Positions 54,639-64,000 of a DNA stretch of 64,000 nucleotides are shown piece by piece. Source of the DNA: Ischnura elegans (taxonomy: Eukaryota > Arthropoda > Insecta > Odonata > Coenagrionidae); assembly GCF_921293095.1 (NCBI RefSeq), contig NW_025791658.1, positions 8,308,001 to 8,372,000 on the forward strand, given 5' to 3'. The first letter of the stretch is position 1. The number at the start of each line of letters is the position of its first letter. The translations under genes were made by a program, and so were the position numbers. The notes beneath the pieces were generated by a model that worked only from the letters and a program-made list of their open reading frames with translations, had not been told where the DNA came from and did no database searches.

Positions 54639-55838
54639 TCAATGATGAGAATCCTTTTCCGTGGGCTTCCCAAACTGCTTTTCCCACCATTGAGTGTATA
54701 CCTTTTCCCTCTGCTCTCTTCGAGCAAAATAGTCAGGGTAAGCAGCTTTTTCTTGAGAAAACCAATAATCAAGGACCCAATCAGGAGGCACAACAGTGCG
54801 ACCAAATGCAGATCCACCTGGAGACCTGGCGAATCTTCTCATCTGCCAATAACTGTTCTTAAATAACTTCTGTTCCCCTTTTACAAGAAGTTCCTTCGCC
54901 ACTCTTATGTCTTTTTCATCTTTGTGTCTATCAAAACGCTCACGCAATAACACAGCATGATAATGAAAGGCAGGCCGCATATAATAGAACCACTCCAAAT
55001 TCCTTATAGAGTGAGTCCTCGTTCTACGTCCCCCGTTTAATGGCATTTCGCGATAACGTCACAAACATTTTGAGACCGTCATTCGTTTATCGCTCTTTTG
55101 CTTCGCGATAACGTCAAGTAATTTAAATTTCGCGCGAGAAAAAAAGGCGAGGTGGCAGGCATTGCAGGTTGTTCGTTTTGTGGGCGGTAATACAGTCAGT
55201 CTAAACGAAGTGTAAAATGGTGTGTTTATTATTAATTGCGATTACGGTTTCAGCAGTTTTTCTGCCAAATGAATTCTTAGGTAGGTGCGCAAGGTTTTAC
55301 TTGACATAATGGTTTTCAGGAACCTAAAAAGTGATTTCGAGGCATATTTCCCTGTAGAACTCGGAGATTTTGTCGTCACTATTTTCGCCGAGTTCACAAT
55401 AATTTTGGTTCTTGTAACTGCGACGATGTTTCAGCGATGATGCCCAGGCGACGCTTGCCTGGGCGACCACCATAGCGAAGCCGAAAAGCAAATGCGGGAA
55501 GATACAAAAATGGAGAAGGATTTACGTCACTGCTGCTATTGTAGTCGCTGAAGACAGGAACTCGTATTTAAGCGGTAGTTTGGCATTCCCACCGTAAAAA
55601 ATGCCCCAGATATGATACGCTAACGTTTTTTTTCGCGTAGGAATTGTGAGGTCTAGGAGCCGATATTCACTTTTCACATTTTCTTATGGGATATTATGCT
55701 TCGATTAACGTCATTTTGTTTATCGTCACATTTTTCAGGAACGGTAAGTTACATTAAACGAGGACTCACTGTACATCTCTTGTACGAACTGCAAACTCTT
55801 CTGGCTTGGCTCACTGCTTCATAGGGTACAGTATACAT
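54639..55838 (-). CDS. NDUFB9: NADH dehydrogenase 1 beta subcomplex subunit 9, split by a transposon
   Basis: NDUFB9 (B22) is an LYR-family accessory subunit of mitochondrial complex I. The coding segments 55774-55838 and 54639-55008, read on the minus strand, total 435 nt = 144 codons plus stop, the usual insect length. The N-terminal part reads VPYEAVSQARRVCSSYKR, and the LYR-type helix continues as NLEWFYYMRPAFHYHAVLLR. Later come FDRHKDEKDI, RSPGGSAFGR, PPDWVLDYWFSQEKAAYPDY and WWEKQFGKP, all strongly NDUFB9-like. A 763-bp DNA transposon sits between them at codon ~22, with a TA duplication. No other intron is present, so it is either a compact gene or an old retrocopy. Reading through the insertion gives a stop after eight further codons (TVSPRLM). 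Confidence 0.9.
55009..55771. mobile_element. Tigger-type MITE inserted in NDUFB9
   Basis: The ends GAGTGAGTCCTCGTT and AACGAGGACTCACTG are inverted repeats of the common CAGTGAGTCCTCGTTTAA type. TA flanks both (55007-55008, 55772-55773). The 763-bp interior is rich in CGATAACGTCA-type words and has no transposase. Read with NDUFB9, its first bases form a perfect GTGAGT splice donor. Confidence 0.9.
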
Positions 55839-56160
55839 TTTCTCCTGAAAGTAGTCGAGATCTAATTTCTCCCATTTTCTTAGCGAGCAACTCCTTTTGC
55901 TGAAGCAGGGTCTTCCTGAGTTTGGCATGGAGCAATGCCTCCATTTCAGTGTCTCCGAACGTTTTTGGTCTTCATCCATGCGGACAGTAGACAACGTTGA
56001 AATGACCGTCTTTGAAGCGACTGGACCAATCACGGCACGTTGTTCAACCTATCGCAGCATCTCCGAAAACTTTTTGGAGCCCTTGATGTGCTTCGAGCCC
56101 CGTTTTATTTCAATTAAAGAAGAAAGTCAACTCTTACCGCAAATGCCAGACACTTGGCAA
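55839..56160 (-). other. possible coding segment upstream of NDUFB9
   Basis: The minus strand just before the NDUFB9 ATG holds a short frame, EMEALLHAKLRKTLLQQKEL and LAKKMGEIRSRLLSGEN, that looks like a genuine coiled coil. Its frame is different from NDUFB9 and it is bounded by stops. It could be an exon of another gene or part of the NDUFB9 5' untranslated region. Confidence 0.3.
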
Positions 56161-56629
56161 TAACTCGGACATTTCCACGCAACAATAAGGATTTGATGAG
56201 ATCATTGTCTTCTAAGGAAAATATCAAATTACACGAAAACAATTGAAGCGTGTTTCATCCCTGCCCTGTCTGACCAACTGACCTTTTTTGGCGAACCTGC
56301 TTCAATTCTCTGTTTCTAGACGACAAATGCTAGGTGAGTGACTTTCTGGGCCCAAAGATGTCACAATAGCCACAATAGTAATTAGATGACATGCACAAGA
56401 TTTAAAAAAGAATTAGTCCAAACGTGATGCATTCCTGACAATATTTCTGTTTATTTTTCAGCTCTAATTGATTGCTACTAAGTTTTCTATTTACAATTAG
56501 ACTTTACTAATATGCAACATTGCCCAAAGCACAATTTTCAACAAAACAAGCCCAGCATTAAACTCTCAAACAAGTAGAGACGGATTGGAAATGCCAACTG
56601 CATATATATCACGTAGCGCGTCTGGCTTT

Positions 56630-56775
56630 GCTTTGAAGGCAATGACGTCACTGAAGCAAGATCTGACTTGTTCGTCCTTGATTCCCTCATTTGTAGCCTC
56701 GTTGCTTGAAATACGGAGGGAGTGCGCTCCTTTCTCTCCACCTCTCCTTTACGCACTTCTGCTGCCCACCCCTTC
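56630..56775. repeat. dispersed repeat shared with 34.63-34.78 kb
   Basis: This is an inverse, diverged copy of the segment inside the non-autonomous pogo derivative. Confidence 0.55.
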
Positions 56776-56881
56776 CTCATGCTGAGCGGTCGAGCACCTC
56801 GTCGCACGTGACGTTAATGCTCTTTTAAATATTGTTAATTGTGTTGGTGATTGTGCAGTTGTAATTTAATTTAATGATGTA

Positions 56882-57841
56882 CAGGCGGTCCCAGACTTTC
56901 GTACACAATGCGTTCCCGAAAACTTGTACGAAAGTCGAATGTACGAAAGTCGAACCATTGACTTCCATACTAATTAGGGGTTATGTTCCAAAAGAGCGGA
57001 ATATACGTACTAAACCCTTTTTTTTCACGGAATTCATTTCAATTGACTTAATTTTAATAATATGTTAATAAAACTCCTCAAATCATCTAATTTCTTTCGA
57101 AAATACGCAGAAAATGCAAATAAAAGTTTAAAAAACTAGAACTCCGTAGGCTATCGAGTGAAACTTCCTCTTGGCGTTTAATTTGACATTCCACTTAATA
57201 CTTCCACTATAAATAAAAAGACATATCAAGAAGCATAATAAAATGTAGTTGTTTAACCTGCACTCTGCATACTCCATGGATACCTTTTAATTTTTACACC
57301 AAAATTCGACATTTGGCAGGTGACATATTCGTGATCGCGTATATTTCGCATGTTATTCAAAAAAGACAAACGGAATTCGGGTGATATTTCGTGCAATATC
57401 GTTGCTGAAGGTGTACATGAATTAAACAGCACTCAAACCAAAAAACACAATTAGAAAGAAGATCTTACTAGTTTTATTGAAAGCTATTTGATGATGTCTA
57501 GTCAACTTCTTTTAAAAAATATCTTCAACGAAGGCTTTCTTCCTCTCTTGATAAAGGAGCCTAGAGCAGGCAGTCTCTCTCACAAATAAATCACCTAGAT
57601 TAGAGTCAACTACCAACAATTCCCTTCCTTGTAAACGTTCGTATTGTTCGCATATACTGCCATTTGAAACAATTGAATGTTGGGATGCGCAATAAACATC
57701 GTGGGAAATTTAAAAAAATTACAGACCAACGTCTGAAAGTCCGAATTTAGCGTACCAAAGTCAAGTAAAAGGTGTCAATTTTGAACGTACGAAAGTGCGA
57801 ATTGTACGAAAGTCGAGTGTACGAAAGTCGAGGACGGCCTG
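56882..57841. mobile_element. TA-flanked MITE (CAGGCGGTCC ends)
   Basis: This 960-bp element has inverted ends CAGGCGGTCCCAGACTTTCG / CGAGGACGGCCTG and TA on both sides. Multiple GTACGAAAGTCG words lie next to both termini. No transposase is present. Confidence 0.85.
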
Positions 57842-57859
57842 TACTGATAAAAATGTCTT

Positions 57860-58060
57860 TCATTGTGTATGAACATTTCTGTTGAGATACGGAGAACCAA
57901 TCTATGCCATTTGTGTGCATTGTGGCGTGAAATTATCACGAAGAAATGCTAAATCCACCTCATCATACTGAAGCATTTTCGGGGGAAACACAAGTCAGTA
58001 TGCGATGAGAAAGGGACATAATTCGGGGGAAACATGCGTAAGGAAATTGTGAATTCAGTC
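57860..58060 (+). pseudogene. possible BED-type zinc-finger relic (hAT)
   Basis: Plus-strand frames give PFVCIVA / CVHCGVKLSRRNAKSTSS and then HFRGKH with a shift. This resembles a BED finger of hAT transposons. Weak GATCCGAAA repeats ending in CCCGTCCATCCCTA at ~58.66 kb may be the 3' end of the same element. Confidence 0.35.
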
Positions 58061-58065
58061 GATGG

Positions 58066-58323
58066 CAGTGGGGTAGCCAGGAATTTCACTACGGGGGGGT
58101 CCAAAACCAAGGGGGGAAATTTTTAAACAATAGGGTGCAAAGTAGAGGGTTTCAAACTAATCGTAACATCCTTTGTAATCGAAAAAACTTTATTTTTCCA
58201 AGAAATCTATTGTAAATTCATGATTTTTCAATATTGTGTTTCCTTTTATGAAGGAAAGTGATTGTGTTTTTATATTTTGGGGGATCCGGATCCCCCGGAT
58301 TTCCCCCTCTCCCTACGCCACTG
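58066..58323. mobile_element. hAT-type MITE
   Basis: This 258-bp element has CAGTGGGGTAGCCAGG / CCCTACGCCACTG ends. It is flanked by 8-bp near-duplications GTCGATGG (58058-58065) and GTCAGTGG (58324-58331). It contains a perfect GGGGGATCCGGATCCCCC palindrome near its right end. Confidence 0.75.
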
Positions 58324-58689
58324 GTCAGTGGTTTACCCGAAGATTTTTCCTATTTTCATTTCGAAACCCAAGCGTGACAGTTTAGGTCCTGAGCATGCAC
58401 AGATGTTTTGAAAAAACAACTTGAAAGCCTATAAAATGATTTTTAATTTTATAAAAACATTAATATGTGCAAGAAAATCTAAAAAGCACTCCTTTGATTG
58501 TATATACCCAGAATAAACTTGAATAATTGCTTCGTTTAATAGCAGGGATCTGAAAATTCATTTCGATCCGAAAATATACAATCCAAAAGATCTGGTTCCA
58601 AAAATCAAGGATTCGATCGGAATCTGGATCCGAAAAAAATCCTGGACCCGTCCATCCCTACTTGTTAATGAGCAAATACTTACTCTATT

Positions 58690-58915
58690 GATAAAATCTT
58701 CACGGGAAATCAGCCGGGTAATGATGGGCATTGCTGCCAATGTTTCAATGGCCTTCTTTGCCATCATCTTCAGAGCGAGTGATACGGTGTATATAAGCGC
58801 GGCATTAACCATGTCCATCATTCGCCCTGACGAAGATGATGGCAGAGAAGGCCATTGAAACATTGGCAGCAATGTCCATCCTTATACGGCTGATTTCCCG
58901 TGAAGACTTCATCAA
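58690..58915. mobile_element. Penelope terminal repeats, head-to-head foldback
   Basis: 58690-58771 and 58831-58915 are inverted repeats of ~80 bp, around a ~59-bp spacer. Both arms contain GAAGATGATGGC ... GGCCATTGAAACATTGG, which has the hammerhead-like order seen in the other Penelope remnants. No protein-coding part remains. Confidence 0.65.
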
Positions 58916-58945
58916 CAGCATTCTCCGGGAAAGCACCAAATCCTT

Positions 58946-59490
58946 CCCACATAGCAGAGATATGTCTCGGATAGGTCTCTGAGACGTCTCGAATATCACA
59001 TGTTATGTCTCAGAGACATTCCTGAGAGCTACAGAGACGTCTCTGAGACTTCTCTGAGATGTCACTATGTCCAAAAAAAATGGTCTATGAGATGTCTCAT
59101 GAGACGTCTCAGATAAGCCTCTGAGATGTCTCATGAGACTTTGTACAATGGTATGCTTTAAACTTAGGCAAAAAAATAATTAAATGCAAATTATACAGTT
59201 ATGGCCTACTTTCCTCGATCATTTTTAGCAATAAATTTTGTGATGGATGATCTTTTGAAAATAAGAAACCCACATTAAAAGTCGTGATTTTAATAGTTAA
59301 AACTGCAGAATTACACCGAAAAATATTTATGGAAGGCATTGATGGTGTTTAAATACATTTTTACATTTTTTCATTTTTAATTCCTGAACGTCTCATGATT
59401 ACATCTCCGAGACATCTCTGAGACATTTGCGATATTCGAGACATTTGAGACCATAGTGAGGCGTCTCTGAGAGGTACGTTGCTATGTGGG
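58946..59490. mobile_element. TIR element rich in GAGACGTCTC words
   Basis: This 545-bp element has CCCACATAGCA / GCTATGTGGG ends. The outer ~130 bp on each side are packed with palindromic GAGACGTCTC-like words. Its right end lies only 10 bp from a splice donor. I cannot fix a target duplication or superfamily. Confidence 0.75.
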
Positions 59491-59501
59491 TTTTTACTCA
59501 C

Positions 59502-59963
59502 TCTATTCCTTTGAGACCGCGACCGACCTGGTTGGGGTAACGACCCTTTGCAATGACACCAGTTCTGCTTGGAGGCTTCAGTTCTTCTTCTTCTTCTTTG
59601 AAGATGTAGCAATCTTTATAGAGGAAGTATGAGGCGTACGGAGTATCTTGGTCTTCTCCGGCAACATCTTCACTCTCGCTTGCCTGAACGTTGTCTTTAA
59701 TGAACTTGACCAGCGACCACCTCAGGCGGGACAACGTGCGGTTGAGGGAAACGAGCTGGTACACGGTATGATTCCCATGTCAACGGCATCTCTGAACTCC
59801 TCTTCATCCAAGGATTCAATGCAAAACATTGAACACGTCTCGTCACCGTCATCTTGATACATTACTCCTGCGTCGGTTCCAAGCCCTAGGAGGCTTGAAG
59901 TTGTCCTCAGGCCTTCTTTCAGAATGCTGCCAATGGATTCAGTACCCATATCTGCAGAATCAC
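59502..59963 (-). CDS. exon of an unrecognised acidic protein, apparently frameshifted
   Basis: The exon has an acceptor (TCTTCCTAG) and a strong donor (AGA|GTGAGT). Its first part reads GTESIGSILKEGLRTTSSLL followed by SMFCIESLDEEEFRDAVD. From about 59765 a second frame takes over: VYQLVSLNRTLSRLRWSLVK, then FIKDNVQASESED and YASYFLYKDCYIF, and an acidic EEEEE run. Both halves look coding, and the change between them corresponds to one missing base (or two extra). I do not recognise the family. It is not in phase with the XKR exon at 38 kb, so it belongs to another gene or other exons intervene. The frame break could be a mutation or an assembly error. Confidence 0.6.
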
Positions 59964-59969
59964 CTAGGA

Positions 59970-60954
59970 AGATACACATTGAACTTAGTTTAGCATCATG
60001 ATTTAGAAAGAATTACTAGGTTTATTTCTAAACTCCTGAACTCTCTATCTTTTATCCTGTTACATATCAGTAGTGAACAACCAACAACTCACACAACAAT
60101 AATGTACATAGATACCATACATAGATACTAAACATAAATATTAAACATAAACTTATGACTGTTGCCACAACAACTATAGCAGTTAAAATATTGGCTGTTA
60201 CCTAAATTTACGTATTTCAACACATGTCAACACAATTTATAATGTTTCATTAGGGTATAGGGCCCTTTATTTCGCCCTTTCGTATTTATGAGACCCTTAT
60301 CAATGCCCAATATCTTTATTATTTTAAAAACTTAGTTAACATAACCAGCATGAATGTTCTATTACAAAATCATGCATCCTTGCAAATACACCATTTACTG
60401 TTTTAAACTTCGTGTGATACTTCTTCTCATTAAAACTCTAACAATTAGTTGCATTAAAAGTTAACAGGTTTATTGGCATGTGCACAATTGTGAACAACCT
60501 ATTCTTACACAAAACTAACTTCTCTCACCCTAGTGGCCAACCTTTAAAGTTCCATCACCAAGTCACAACATGGTGGCCAACCTTGAGGATTCAACACAGG
60601 TTAAAGATCTACAACATTTACTATAGAAGGATAAAATTTTTAAATTATAATCATAATTTCATCACTACATCCGTGAGACAAATGAAATGAAATTTATATA
60701 ATCACCATAGTAACAGGAATACACCAGCAGCAAAAATGCGCATCAAATTCCGATTAAATGTACCACGATAATAGCATGATATGACCCTTAGGGCTCCTGA
60801 ACACTGGCAACTTTTCAAAGACACTATTTAGTAGCTTCGTAGGATTTCCAATGGAACACATGGTATAGACTCGGTGCACGGGCGACTTTTCAGTTGCTGC
60901 AACTAAATTCAGTACAATGATCCCGATTATCCTAATGGGCTAATGATGGGGTGA
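59970..60954. other. anonymous AT-rich sequence
   Basis: I see no gene or element boundary. The open frame 60478-60690 is unrecognised. Confidence 0.45.
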
Positions 60955-61322
60955 CCCTTAGCAAAAAAACTGTTGGATTTTAACAGTTACAGTTGGGTTT
61001 CATCAGTTACTGTTGGATTTCAACAATTACTGTTGGGTTTCATCAGTTACTGTTGGATTTTAGCAGTTACTGTTGGATTTTAACAGTTACTGTTGGATAT
61101 TCTACAGTTACTGTTGGATTTCAACAATTACTGTTGGGTTTCATCAGTTACTGTTGGATTTTAGCAGTTACTGTTGGATTTTAACAGTTACTGTTGGATA
61201 TTCTACAGTTACTGTTGGATTTCAACAATTACTGTTGGGTTTCATCAGTTACTGTTGGATTTTAGCAGTTACTGTTGGATTTTAACAGTTACTGTTGGAT
61301 CTTCTACAGTTACTGTTGGATT
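60955..61322. mobile_element. TIR element built of 20-bp minisatellite, copy 3 (3'-truncated)
   Basis: It starts CCCTTAGCAAAAAAACTGTT like the complete copy at 45.5 kb. It runs through ~18 units, with a higher-order period of ~100-120 bp visible (blocks at 61.03, 61.13 and 61.23 kb). It stops abruptly at a LINE fragment. Confidence 0.85.
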
Positions 61323-61450
61323 GTAAATTGTAAAACTTCTGGTTCATTTAAAATACAAGCTAAACGCTTTTTACTAGAAAAATTATATTATTCCGTAGAT
61401 GAATTTCTTCAGGGTAATAGCATATATTTATTTGTTTATTATATTTTTTT
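61323..61450 (+). pseudogene. CR1/Jockey-type LINE 3' fragment
   Basis: The plus frame encodes NCKTSGSFKIQAKRFLLEKL and YYSVDEFLQGN. This is the same C-terminal LINE motif seen elsewhere in the window. Confidence 0.65.
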
Positions 61451-63560
61451 ATGTACCTGTGTTATATTTTTTATGTATTATCATTTGCAAAAGTCTTGCA
61501 ACAAATCGAGCGGCGCCACTTTCGCTCCATTGTCGATTTCTGGCCACCATTAAGATTGAATGATCACTATCTAGGTATGAATCTTCATGGTAGCTCGGGA
61601 ACGACTCACGAACGGGTCATCGTGACACGGGAGTGAGACGTAGGAAATCATTACGATGTTCAGTTGAGTAAACGAGCGTAGATGTTGTTAAGTCGTCGCG
61701 GCGTTTGAGATTATTTTTGTACCCGTAGTTGACTGGAGTAGATAATTGAAAATATTTACCCGTTAAAAGAGTGGGTACCTATGACGACTGGCTTCCAATG
61801 GTAAACCCCAAAAGGCCGGCTGGGGGCACGATTTCGCCATTAGGAACACGGAAATCAACCCTTTTTTTAACGTAACCTTTTTTTTAGGGATTCAATGTCG
61901 TTCAGGAGACTTTATATTAAGTTGTTGAAATATTTGTTCGATATAGAAGAATTAATAAATGAAAAAAAATTAACTGGCAATTTTCCGAAAAAAACACGAC
62001 TCTGTCGTCTCCACCGTATTTAATTGATTGGCATTAAATAGTTCTTTAAGTAGGTTGAAGCTGATAAAGATAGCTCCATAAGCTTTCTTCTTCATTAATT
62101 ATCAATTTTTTAATTGGATAAATATATTTACACCGATGGAAATGTTTCTTCGGAAAAAAATGGAATTTTGATTGCCAAAAAAATCGCTAGGCCTCATCGT
62201 TGCTAGCAGAATGTGTCTCTATTTTTACTGTTTACATATCTAGGAGAGGCTTAAATTTTTACGATAGCACTAACATATTTAGTGATCATGTCGAATTAAT
62301 CTTCTTTTTGCTATAATAAATTAGTTACTGTTTCGATTTTAATATTTCGGCCATTATTATATTATTAAGGACAACCAATTTAAAGAGTGACTTAATAGTA
62401 CGACTTTTTTCTATCCATGAATGCCTCCATTGGTAAGGTTTCCAATAACAACAACGGACAGAGATTAAATTAAAAGTCAATTTAAACCAATATTCGCCCT
62501 TTTTTAGGGAGGTAAAATACTTTGCGCATAATTTAGCCGCTCCATCAGCTATTAACGCTGAATCGGGTGCTCCCGGGCCGTAGTTTTGTCAGCTAATAGG
62601 TCCTGCACCTCTTCTTGCCCTACATCTTTATTCCAACTTTACCAGCCAGGGATGAGGAAGAAGGTTACCTGGAGTAAAACTTGCAGGCCGTAAGTGATTC
62701 TCACGTACTTCCAAAATAGTGTAAATAGGGCCAATTAGTAGCACTATCATAAATATGTTGATGCCACAATTTGCTTGAAGAAAGTATACACTAGAAGAAC
62801 AGTTGATAAATACCTCAAGATAAGCCTTTCCTATATTTAAAAATAAGCGCCGTGGTGCGTGCACGATTAAGGATTACCATTACATAGGTTATTCCTAGGA
62901 TTGTACTTAGTAAATCAGCTAGTCTCACATTCTGTCCCTTTCCAACAAAATTACTGTACTAAAAAAAACTTATTGTAGAATACTGAAGCCTAAAGTTTAA
63001 AAGTAAAATTCTTCACTTAATTTATATCTTTTTCTATCTCTAAGAAAAGTTTCCGTCACTACTCATTTACGAAACGAGAAAGGGTAAAATTGTTCTGAAA
63101 AACTTTACTGGAGAAATTAACTTGGTAGGAAATGGCGACAAGTTGATGACAAATAGGCAGCATACAACATAGACGGACAGCATAATCGCTGCAAAATATC
63201 ATTCATAATTTTCTTTTTAATCAGATAAAATTGATCTATTTAAGAAATTACGTATGTGGAACCTTAGATTATTACGATAGTTCTCATTCCAAAGGTTAAT
63301 AATGTTGAGCAGTAACGGACCTGAAAAGGAAACCATATAGCACTAGGAATTACATCCACCAGTGATTCTGATTGGAGTTCCTTCAAGAAAACGCAATTGA
63401 TTCGTCCTACCGCGCTAATGATGCTACATGATTCCCGTCGCACGGTCATTTAAATTAGAAATTGTTGCAAAAAATGCTCAAATTCAACAGCTGGTACCCT
63501 CTTAACATACATTTCAAAAATTAAAAAAAAAACTTTAAAATAAAATACGGCGGTGCGGAG
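61451..63560. other. anonymous AT-rich sequence
   Basis: I see no supported gene, RNA or element. Short open frames (61451-61636, 62628-62864 minus, 63264-63449 minus) have no domain. Confidence 0.45.
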
Positions 63561-63565
63561 GATAA

Positions 63566-63650
63566 AAAAATTTTCGTCCACGGGATGAACTTGAACACGG
63601 ACCCCTCCTATCACCAGCCCGAATGTTTATCCACTGAGCTATTTCAATCT
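63566..63650 (-). repeat. tRNA-like SINE head or pol III unit
   Basis: On the minus strand, TAGCTCAGTGGATAAACATT (A box) is followed by GTGTTCAAGTTC (B box) at normal spacing. A run of seven T occurs ~20 bp further on. The body does not fold into a complete cloverleaf, so a SINE or tRNA pseudogene is more likely than a tRNA. Confidence 0.55.
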
Positions 63651-63659
63651 CAGGGTCAA

Positions 63660-64000
63660 AGGTAATTTTGATTATTTGATGTTATTGTAACACTGAGCTC
63701 CTTCATGTGCTTCTGCTACGGCTTCTCACTTGAACGAATTTGATCAAAATAATCACTTTCTCGGTACATATATTAGTCTCTTATTCGTTTATATGATTAT
63801 AACTTGAGCACGGAAGCTTTCGCATACTCTATGTTTCGGCTGGTTAGTATATACAATAGGAATATAATGATGTTGTCGCCTGCGACTTCGGTATGGTATC
63901 GTCTTTTTAAGTTATTATTATTTGTTAAATTATGTTTCAAACTCAGTATTTGTATTTCTAATGAAGCAAGCGTATACTTTCATTACAAACAGAAATTCTG
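63660..64000. other. anonymous sequence to window end
   Basis: No feature is recognised. Confidence 0.4.

Noticed and set aside
54639..55004. Treating the NDUFB9 C-terminal part as an exon with acceptor CTCTATAAG
   Set aside because: The sequence on the far side of the element continues the same codon and protein exactly, so the break is a transposon insertion rather than an original intron border.
59361..59764. 83-88-codon minus-strand frames considered as separate genes
   Set aside because: They are the second-frame half of the exon at 59502-59963 or run into the adjacent repeat element.

Overview
The window is eukaryotic nuclear DNA from an arthropod, most probably an insect. The evidence is AT-rich sequence, short coding exons on the minus strand with GT/AG borders separated by kilobases of repeats, an insect-like NDUFB9, and a dense mixture of arthropod-type transposable elements (RTE/BovB and CR1-like LINEs, Penelope, BEL/Pao, pogo, mariner, piggyBac, hAT, Harbinger/ISL2EU). 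The species cannot be named from the sequence. There is no sign of bacterial, phage or organellar DNA, and no CRISPR array or rRNA.

Host genes all lie on the minus strand. (1) At least four exons between 38.4 kb and 17.5 kb encode a multi-pass membrane protein that I assign to the XK-related (XKR) family. The last three exons join in perfect phase, but one carries an in-frame TAG where the family has a conserved Trp. (2) A 144-codon NDUFB9 (complex I, LYR family) reading frame at 54.6-55.8 kb is otherwise intact but is split by a 763-bp TA-flanked DNA transposon. (3) An exon at 59.5-60.0 kb belongs to an unrecognised acidic protein and appears frameshifted once. A tRNA-Asp gene or pseudogene lies at 42.8 kb, and a tRNA-like SINE head at 63.6 kb.

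Layout. 0-4.4 kb is anonymous, with an inverted pair of dispersed repeats. 4.4-7.7 kb is a nearly full-length RTE/BovB LINE with target-site duplications, good endonuclease and RT motifs, and one frameshift. 8-17 kb is mostly anonymous, with a piggyBac relic. 17-26 kb holds the 3' exons of the XKR gene, a 93-bp tandem array abutting a splice donor, three MITEs with 5-bp target duplications, a Penelope GIY-YIG fragment, and a long foldback. 27.0-31.7 kb is an apparently intact pogo/Tigger transposon inserted into a CR1-like LINE. 32-42 kb holds candidate internal XKR exons, a minisatellite-bearing TIR element, a non-autonomous sibling of the pogo element (also inside a LINE), a Penelope foldback and a BEL/Pao gag fragment. 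42-54 kb is anonymous sequence with ISL2EU, hAT and mariner relics. 54-60 kb holds NDUFB9 and the third exon, and the remainder is mostly anonymous.

The nested insertions give a relative chronology (LINE, then pogo, then Harbinger MITE; pogo-like element, then RTE). Empty or TSD-flanked sites define several element boundaries to the base. The most interesting points are the interrupted but frame-preserving NDUFB9, the UAG-for-Trp codon in the XKR exon, the duplicated splice-donor array, a TIR element built from a palindromic 20-bp minisatellite, and a recurrent hammerhead-like motif in three Penelope remnants.
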